NCBI GenBank assembly: GCA_022511485.1 | Contig: JAFLUJ010000349.1 | Location: 1 to 10,554 of the forward strand | DNA length: 10,554 nt | Origin: Oscillospiraceae bacterium | Lineage (GTDB): Bacteria; Bacillota; Clostridia; Oscillospirales; Ruminococcaceae | Direction of reading: 5' to 3' | Position numbers and translations under genes: made by a program | The notes under the pieces: generated by a model | Seen by the model: only the letters and a program-made list of their open reading frames with translations | Database searches by the model: none | What the model was told of the DNA's origin: nothing | In this document: positions 5,832 to 10,554 of the stretch, piece after piece | Layout: the number at the start of each line of letters is the position of its first letter | Position numbering within the stretch: the stretch's first letter is position 1

Positions 5832-6856
5832 ATGAATATGATATAATGAAAGCAATGAACGGTGTGGAGGAACAGTTCGTTTCCGAATATACAGAGTTTA
5901 CACCAAGAAAAGGTATCAGCATTAAGCGAGTTATTAAGACGAGTATTATTATTGCGGCTGCTGCTGCATTTGTGATACCGGCTGGGGCATATGTTTACAG
6001 TGAGTTTATACACCGTGACAATGTTGAGCATTACATTACGGGAACTGAGCTTATCGAAGAGCAAAGTCCCGATGCGGTAAAAAATTATGTAATGGAGAAT
6101 AATGATTACCGTATCACCATAGATTCCGCTCTTTCGGACGGACATAATGTGATGATGGTGCTTACCAACGATGCCAAGACCATAAAAGGCTTGGAGATAA
6201 AGGCTTGGACAGGCGGTCTTACCGAAACCTATATCACCTACGCCGACGGCAGTGCGGGACCGTTTAAAACTATCGGTCAGACAGAAAGACCAATGACGGG
6301 TATGAGCGGATATGCCTATGACGATTATGATAAAAGTCCTATCGGATTTGACAGAAGAGTGAGCATTTTCAGCTGCAGAGATATTGACCTTAATAAGGAC
6401 GTTAAGATCGAATTTTTCATAGATGTCAAGGGACGTCACAGTGCGGAGCTTTATTATTGGAGACGTGATTACCCGGAGCTTCTGAAAAGTGTCATTCCGG
6501 ATTTTGATCTTGACGAAGAAATAACAAACGATCTTGACGGTATGGAATTTATCACAAGCTTTGCTCCGAATGTTAAATGTGTCCCTCTCTACGCAGAGGA
6601 TGGAACAGAGATATTCATGTCGGCATTTGAGGTATTCTCGGAAAATGGAAGGACGCTTGCCGGTGAAAACAATATCATTGATCCCTGGAGCTTTTTCTTC
6701 ATAACAAATGATGGTGAAAAAATACCTCTTAATTTTGAAAACTATAATATTAAGTCAAGAGAAGACTGCGATTATGTCATCTTTGGGGATTTTATCGACC
6801 CGGACGAATATCAGGGGATTGAGGTAAATGGTATCAGGTATCTGAAACAAGAGTGA
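5828..6856 (+). CDS. Single-pass membrane protein, probable anti-sigma/sensor partner
   Basis: The protein has 342 residues. A short cytoplasmic N-terminus (1-37) is followed by one hydrophobic helix (about 39-57) and a large extracytoplasmic domain (58-342) rich in acidic and aromatic residues. This layout, and the ATGA overlap with the sigma gene, are typical of membrane proteins that hold sigma factors inactive or sense a signal for them. The N-terminus (NEYDIMKAMNGVEEQFV) resembles that of proteins found directly after such sigma genes in Ruminococcus-type bacteria. The zinc anti-sigma motif HxxxCxxC is absent, so a classical ZAS domain is excluded. The outer domain has no family I recognise with confidence. 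GAGAAAGGAG before the ATG serves as ribosome site. The function as anti-sigma is inference from position and topology. Confidence 0.82.
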   Translation: MNEYDIMKAMNGVEEQFVSEYTEFTPRKGISIKRVIKTSIIIAAAAAFVIPAGAYVYSEFIHRDNVEHYITGTELIEEQSPDAVKNYVMENNDYRITIDSALSDGHNVMMVLTNDAKTIKGLEIKAWTGGLTETYITYADGSAGPFKTIGQTERPMTGMSGYAYDDYDKSPIGFDRRVSIFSCRDIDLNKDVKIEFFIDVKGRHSAELYYWRRDYPELLKSVIPDFDLDEEITNDLDGMEFITSFAPNVKCVPLYAEDGTEIFMSAFEVFSENGRTLAGENNIIDPWSFFFITNDGEKIPLNFENYNIKSREDCDYVIFGDFIDPDEYQGIEVNGIRYLKQE

Positions 6857-6870
6857 TATTCCCTGAATAC

Positions 6871-6905
6871 AAACGCTCTGAGCCTGTTGGTTCAGAGCGT
6901 TTTTT
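6871..6905 (+). terminator. Rho-independent terminator of the sigma operon
   Basis: AAACGCTCTGA (6871-6881) pairs with TCAGAGCGTTT (6892-6902), extended inward by a G-T pair and two C-G pairs to a TGTT loop, and a run of six T follows (6900-6905). It is 14 bases after the stop of the membrane-protein gene. The minus-strand CAP gene ends at 6925, so the same stem may also end that transcript, although the T tract on that side is short. Confidence 0.9.
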
Positions 6906-6924
6906 CTGTTTATTGAATCAAATA

Positions 6925-7746
6925 TTAGCCTATGAACATCTGTGTCCAGTAATTTCCGCTTACTACGTGTCCTACGCCGATCTCCTTGAATGATGCGTTG
7001 AGAATGTTTGCTCTGTGACCTTCGGAGTTCATCCAGCCGGTAACAACTGCTTCGGGGGTTCTGTAACCCATGGCGATGTTTTCTCCGGCGGTCTTATAGC
7101 TTATCCCAAAGCTCTTCATCATATCAAAGGGACTTCCGTATGTAGGTGATGTGTGACTGAAGTACTGCTTGTCCTTCATATCCTGTGATTTTGCTCTTGC
7201 AACTGCGGAAAGCTTGGTGTTAAGTGTAAGGGGAGAAAGTCCGTACTTTGCTCTCTCAACGTTTACAAGCTCTACTACCTTCTTTTCGTAGTCCGAAACA
7301 CTGCTGTCATCTGTGCCTGGTTTTGATGTATCTGTGCTCGGCTTGGAGGTGTCCGGCTTTGAAGGTGTAGTATCAGGCTTGGAAGCGCCTGTACCCGGTG
7401 CTGCTGCACAGTCGCCTGTGTCACAGGAGTTGCTGCCGGAGCCTGACTCTGCTCCGTTTCCCGTTCCGGGAGTGTTTGCACAGTTGTCATTGTTGTCCTG
7501 GCAGCCGGTGTAGTTTCCGAAAATGTTCTCTAAGCCAAAAGCTTTCAGAATAGCGTTGATGTCTGAAAAGCTCGGACAATTGCTGCTGACGCTTACGTTA
7601 CAGTTATTGGAACCGGAATTTGAATTGCAGCTGTTTGAGCCGCCAAATACCTGAAAATAACCAACGGCGCTTACCGGAACTGAGGAAGCTGTAACGATCG
7701 CAATTGCGCTCACTGCCGCCATGGCACATCTTAAAGTCTTTTTCAT
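6925..7746 (-). CDS. Secreted CAP/SCP-domain (YkwD-like) protein
   Basis: The protein has 273 residues. An N-terminal signal peptide (charged KKTLR, hydrophobic core about 8-22, likely cleavage after VSA at 25-27) marks it as exported. Residues 35-116 are rich in Asn, Ser and Gly and contain seven cysteines (40, 49, 57, 82, 89, 108, 113). Residues 121-147 form a Pro/Thr/Ser linker with SKPDT-like repeats. The CAP domain spans about 150-273, with cavity residues visible in YFSHTSP (H198), GENIA (E222) and SEGHRANIL (H244). Family members occur outside the cell or in spore coats; the biochemical role of bacterial CAP domains is mostly unclear. There is no sortase motif or S-layer domain. AGGAGGT lies six bases from the start. 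It is transcribed alone, convergent with the sigma operon and divergent from blaI. Confidence 0.92.
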   Translation of the reverse strand: MKKTLRCAMAAVSAIAIVTASSVPVSAVGYFQVFGGSNSCNSNSGSNNCNVSVSSNCPSFSDINAILKAFGLENIFGNYTGCQDNNDNCANTPGTGNGAESGSGSNSCDTGDCAAAPGTGASKPDTTPSKPDTSKPSTDTSKPGTDDSSVSDYEKKVVELVNVERAKYGLSPLTLNTKLSAVARAKSQDMKDKQYFSHTSPTYGSPFDMMKSFGISYKTAGENIAMGYRTPEAVVTGWMNSEGHRANILNASFKEIGVGHVVSGNYWTQMFIG

Positions 7747-7804
7747 AAGTATACCTCCTGAATTTTATCATGAAAGCCACTATTTTTACAAGCTTTCTTC
7801 CTTT

Positions 7805-7833
7805 ATTATATCTTGTATTGTGGAAAATTTCAA
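7805..7833 (-). promoter_or_regulatory. Promoter of the CAP-domain protein gene
   Basis: Read on the minus strand, TTGAAA (7833-7828) and a perfect TATAAT (7810-7805) are separated by 17 bases. The predicted start is near 7798, giving a leader of about 50 bases before ATG at 7746. Confidence 0.8.
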
Positions 7834-7842
7834 CCCACAATA
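7816..7842. promoter_or_regulatory. Inverted repeat around the -35 box of the CAP gene promoter
   Basis: TATTGTGG (7816-7823) and CCACAATA (7835-7842) form a perfect 8-base inverted repeat with an 11-base spacer, and the TTGAAA -35 box lies within the spacer. The position fits an operator. No regulator is identified. Confidence 0.4.
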
Positions 7843-7911
7843 TATGGTGTACAAAATGCACATTCTATGCAAAAATGTTTCCTGCTGACGGTGGGTAAGA
7901 TAATATTATGC

Positions 7912-8025
7912 AGGTTTGTTAAAACGAACTAAATTTTTTCTGTAATTTTTGTACGGTATTTTTATTGACAAACTATAGTTTGTCGTGATAAACTATATAC
8001 AGACATGGAGGTTTGTTCAAACAAA
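7912..8025 (+). promoter_or_regulatory. blaI promoter with operator palindrome and flanking repeats
   Basis: A TTGACA -35 box lies at 7965-7970, and a weak extended -10 is possible at TG-A-TAAACT (7986-7994). The perfect 18-base palindrome GACAAACTATAGTTTGTC (7967-7984) overlaps the -35 box and spacer. AAACTATA recurs 20 bases on (7970-7977 and 7990-7997), two helical turns. A 17-base near-repeat flanks the promoter: AGGTTTGTTAAAACGAA at 7912-7928 and AGGTTTGTTCAAACAAA at 8009-8025, with two mismatches; the second contains TTTGTT-CA-AACAAA. BlaI-family repressors bind such palindromes over their own promoters, so autoregulation is likely. The rest of the 7747-8048 gap holds the divergent CAP promoter and AT-rich sequence. 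Confidence 0.65.
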
Positions 8026-8048
8026 TTAAAATAAAAGGAGAATCCGGA

Positions 8049-8423
8049 ATGGAAGAATACAAGCTTTTTGATGCAGAATACAGACTTTTATCCCTGATAT
8101 GGGAAAACGAGCCGATAAACTCTACTCAGTTATCCAAGCTTTGTCTGGAAAAGCTTGGATGGAAGAAGCCTACCACATATAATCTGATACGCAAGCTGTC
8201 AGAACGTGGTTTCCTGAAAAATGAAAATGCCACTGTCACGGCTCTTGTGAAAAAAGAGCAGGTGGCAAAGTATGAGGGGGAAATGGTTGTGGAAAAGAAT
8301 TTCGGAGGGTCGCTTCCGGCTTTCATTTCTGCGTTTCTGGACGGAAAAACCATCTCCGCTGAGGAGGCTGACGAGGTAAAAAGAATGATCGACAAGGCAA
8401 GGAGAAAAAATAATCATGACTGA
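8049..8423 (+). CDS. BlaI/MecI/CopY-family transcriptional repressor
   Basis: The protein has 124 residues, normal for the family. The N-terminal winged helix-turn-helix (about 1-75) shows the family pattern: LFDAEYRLLSLIWENEPINSTQL, then the recognition region WKKPTTYNLIRKLSERGFL (38-56) and a wing (58-70). The C-terminal dimerisation part includes FGGSLPAFISAFL (85-97). Such repressors are released when an M56 membrane protease, here encoded next, leads to their cleavage. I chose ATG 8049 with AAAGGAG at 8034-8040; the in-frame TTG 8013 would place the ribosome site inside the protein and adds residues absent from family members. The gene is preceded by a promoter with an operator palindrome and overlaps the M56 gene by eight bases. 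Targets beyond its own operon are unknown. Confidence 0.93.
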   Translation: MEEYKLFDAEYRLLSLIWENEPINSTQLSKLCLEKLGWKKPTTYNLIRKLSERGFLKNENATVTALVKKEQVAKYEGEMVVEKNFGGSLPAFISAFLDGKTISAEEADEVKRMIDKARRKNNHD

Positions 8424-10554
8424 AACTATTATACAAGCTATCCTTGAATCAAGCTTTATGGCGGGAATTGCTGCGGTCGTTGTCATGCTGCTTCGCATTC
8501 CTATGAGGAAGCTTCCGAGAAAGTGGTCGTATATGCTTTGGGCGGTGGTGTTTTTCCGCTGTCTTTGTCCGTTTTCAGCTGAAAGTGAGATAAGTATTTT
8601 CAATGTCCTGAATACTTCTGAACAGAGTGCCTCTGTTCAGATAACCGAGGCGGTGGTATATGATTCGCAGGAAACCTATCTGACAGATGAAAATACGATA
8701 AACATTTTTGACACTCTTCCCGGACAGTATGCTTCCGAACAAAGTACATCCGTGCAGATAACAGAGTCGGTATACGACGATAAGGAAAACTATGTGACAG
8801 AATATTATTACGGAAATGTTCAGTTTCCGGATGACGATCCTGTTTATAAGGATTACAGCGGCAATGCGGCTTTCAATAAAACAGTTGCAGTTGCCGATGC
8901 CGTTCCCGGTACAGCAAGTACAAAAGGACAGATAGATCGGGATACTGTTATTTTAATAATATGGGCAACGGGAGTTCTGGTAATGGTCTGGTATGCTGTT
9001 GTCTCCTACACATTGCTTATGCAAAAAGTAAGTGCGGCTGTGAAAATGCCGGACGGAGTATACGAGACGGACAGGATCTCCACGGCGTTTACTGCGGGAT
9101 TCTTTGTGCCGAAAATATATCTTCCCTGCGGGCTTTCCGAAAATGAGCGCAGACTTATAATAGCACACGAAAAGGTACATATAAAACGGTTTGATATTAT
9201 CACAAAGCCTCTGGCATTCGCAGGACTTGCTCTCCACTGGTTCAATCCGCTTATCTGGGCAGCGTTTGCTCTTATGTCAAGGGACATGGAGTTTTCCTGC
9301 GATGAGGCAGTTCTGGAAATGCTCGGTTCGGAGGAAAAAGAAGATTATTCGGAAGCTCTTTTAAGGGCTTCCATGAAAAAAAGCGGTCTTGCGGCTTTCC
9401 CGTTAGCTTTTGCCGAAACAGGGATAAAGAAAAGAGTTGAAAATGTTCTTGAATATAAAAAGCAAAAAATTACCGGAGCTGTGCTTTCCGCCGCAATAGT
9501 TCTGACAGCCTGTGCGGCTCTTGGGACTGATCCGGTCAGCGGCTACGGCGAATCTGTTACTGATATATCTCTCACCCTTCTTGAAAAAGAACTTTTTTTC
9601 CCGGCGTTTTTAGAGATCGAGAACCGCAGCGGAGAAAATGTATTGGTGATCTATGTCGATGACGACTATGAAAAAGATGACCCACGGAAGCCTGTGGGAA
9701 TATCATATGCCCTTGCTTATTCGATAAATGAAATTGGCTCAGGCGGTGTCTGCTGTGACCGTGAAAAGGATATAGAAATAACTGACCCTGACAAGATCAC
9801 AAAGGCTGTTATAAACGATCTTCAAATAATAAATAAAGACGATGTAAAATATCTTGCAGTCGATATGGATATTTATAAAAATGATGACGCAGATGAATAT
9901 ATACAAAATATAACTGCTGAAATTGAGATAGATGAGGGAATTGAAGATCGGTCTCCTGACCCATATGGCTATGGACTGATGTTATATGGATTTGATGATA
10001 TTGATGTTTACATCGCCGACGGACTGAACGTCGTAAATACATTTTCGGTGGCGCGTGGATGGAGCATAAAAAAAGGATCGGATGGACAAATCCAGCTTGA
10101 AGAACAAGGAGAATACGAGAAGGTAACTTGGAGCTTTGAAGCAGAAGAACAGGAATTTTTAAAAAAGTTCCGTGATTTTTCCTTTGATATTGATCTTGAA
10201 CAGGCAGTACCATATGGGCTTGGGATAACGTATCCCGAAGCAAATACTGTATATCTTTTCAGTACGCCTGCCGATGGAATAAATATGTACGGCTATGATT
10301 ATAACGGAAGATTTCCAATAGTCATTATCGAGCATGACGGAATAACCGACGCTTTTATGGAAAACTGGACATCGCGGATGTTTCCTGCTGTGGCATTCTG
10401 TAACGATTATGACGGTGACGGCGAAAATGAAATAGCAGCCTGCTACTATATCGGACATGGCACAGGAACGAGTGTTTTTGAGCTGGTGCTCTATAAAAAG
10501 AATGAAAGAGGTCATTTCATTGAGTACAAGCCTGATCCGACAGCTGTAAAAGAC
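8416..10554 (+). CDS. M56 family (BlaR1-like) membrane metalloprotease with novel outer domain, 3' end missing
   Basis: The frame is open to the window end, giving 713 residues without a stop. Helices are seen at about 8-25, 38-53, 175-200 and 352-370. The zinc protease core has HEKVH (251-255) and, about 37 residues further, MEFSCDEAV (291-299), whose E292 is the likely third ligand; this is the BlaR1/MecR1 signature. The protease would cleave or trigger cleavage of the BlaI-type repressor encoded upstream. The segment between helices 2 and 3 contains a duplicated block. Beyond helix 4 the exposed part (375-713) lacks a recognisable penicillin-binding SxxK domain and has DYDGDGENE (664-672), a calcium-loop-like motif. 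The true ligand is therefore probably not a beta-lactam, which is inference. GGAGA at 8401-8405 is ten bases before ATG, and the start overlaps the blaI end. Confidence 0.9.
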   Translation, partial: MTETIIQAILESSFMAGIAAVVVMLLRIPMRKLPRKWSYMLWAVVFFRCLCPFSAESEISIFNVLNTSEQSASVQITEAVVYDSQETYLTDENTINIFDTLPGQYASEQSTSVQITESVYDDKENYVTEYYYGNVQFPDDDPVYKDYSGNAAFNKTVAVADAVPGTASTKGQIDRDTVILIIWATGVLVMVWYAVVSYTLLMQKVSAAVKMPDGVYETDRISTAFTAGFFVPKIYLPCGLSENERRLIIAHEKVHIKRFDIITKPLAFAGLALHWFNPLIWAAFALMSRDMEFSCDEAVLEMLGSEEKEDYSEALLRASMKKSGLAAFPLAFAETGIKKRVENVLEYKKQKITGAVLSAAIVLTACAALGTDPVSGYGESVTDISLTLLEKELFFPAFLEIENRSGENVLVIYVDDDYEKDDPRKPVGISYALAYSINEIGSGGVCCDREKDIEITDPDKITKAVINDLQIINKDDVKYLAVDMDIYKNDDADEYIQNITAEIEIDEGIEDRSPDPYGYGLMLYGFDDIDVYIADGLNVVNTFSVARGWSIKKGSDGQIQLEEQGEYEKVTWSFEAEEQEFLKKFRDFSFDIDLEQAVPYGLGITYPEANTVYLFSTPADGINMYGYDYNGRFPIVIIEHDGITDAFMENWTSRMFPAVAFCNDYDGDGENEIAACYYIGHGTGTSVFELVLYKKNERGHFIEYKPDPTAVKD
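8617..8808 (+). repeat. Internal duplication in the M56 protein
   Basis: Two blocks of about 25 codons, starting 117 bases (39 codons) apart, encode SEQSASVQITEAVVYDSQETY (residues 68-88, continuing to 92) and SEQSTSVQITESVYDDKENY (107-126, continuing to 131). Most synonymous positions differ, so the duplication is not recent. It lies between helices 2 and 3, in a segment that is short in typical BlaR1 proteins. Confidence 0.75.

Noticed and set aside
5774..6439. 221-codon open frame on the minus strand
   Set aside because: It is opposite the sigma partner gene, has no ribosome site and no recognisable motifs.
7313..7513. Plus-strand frame rich in Pro, Gly and Val opposite the CAP gene
   Set aside because: It is the mirror of the Ser/Thr/Pro linker of the CAP protein and has no start signal.
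8013..8048. TTG start extending the BlaI-type repressor by 12 residues
   Set aside because: The true ribosome site lies within this stretch, and the family begins at the later ATG.

Overview
The window looks like chromosomal DNA of a low-to-mid GC Gram-positive anaerobe of the Clostridia, most likely Ruminococcus or a close relative. This is inferred from strong AGGAGG-type ribosome binding sites, the protein styles (NatA-type ABC transporter, rsmD-coaD pair, sigma/anti-sigma-like pair, secreted CAP protein, BlaI/M56 pair) and codon use; no rRNA or species marker is present. No tRNA, CRISPR array, insertion sequence or phage gene was found.

Layout: (1) 13-444, a small four-helix membrane protein. 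(2) 466-3136, a complete ABC exporter operon: TTGACA/TATTAT promoter with a candidate operator, ATPase (536-1288), ABC-2 permease (1400-2770), a 98-residue membrane protein (2789-3085) and a strong terminator. (3) 3186-5028, a TTTACA/TATAAT promoter followed by rsmD, coaD and a coiled-coil protein gene, probably one operon. (4) 5029-5279, a gene-poor stretch. (5) 5280-6905, a sigma-70-family factor overlapping the gene of a single-pass membrane protein (probable anti-sigma or sensor), ended by a strong terminator. (6) 6925-7833 on the minus strand, a secreted CAP/SCP-domain protein with its own promoter. (7) 7912-10554, a BlaI-type repressor with an operator-rich promoter, overlapping an M56 (BlaR1-like) metalloprotease gene that runs off the window.

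The main discovery candidate is a structured RNA leader present twice: before the ABC permease (1273-1399) and before rsmD (3251-3387). Both copies have the same order of parts: a long AT-rich hairpin, a closing stem (CGA+GTTTTGT with ACAAAAC+bulge+TCG) enclosing two small hairpins, a Shine-Dalgarno sequence, a further hairpin, then the start codon. The single-stranded blocks are nearly identical, while the outer hairpins differ in sequence but remain perfectly paired. In both, a hairpin lies between the Shine-Dalgarno sequence and the ATG, leaving about 11-12 unpaired bases if it is looped out. coaD, downstream of rsmD, has a similar Shine-Dalgarno/hairpin/ATG layout without the upstream core. 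I cannot match this element to a named RNA family from memory.

Other points of interest are the palindrome and repeats around the blaI promoter, the M56 protein whose C-terminal half is not a recognisable penicillin-binding domain and which carries an internal duplication, and the cysteine-containing linker of the CAP protein.
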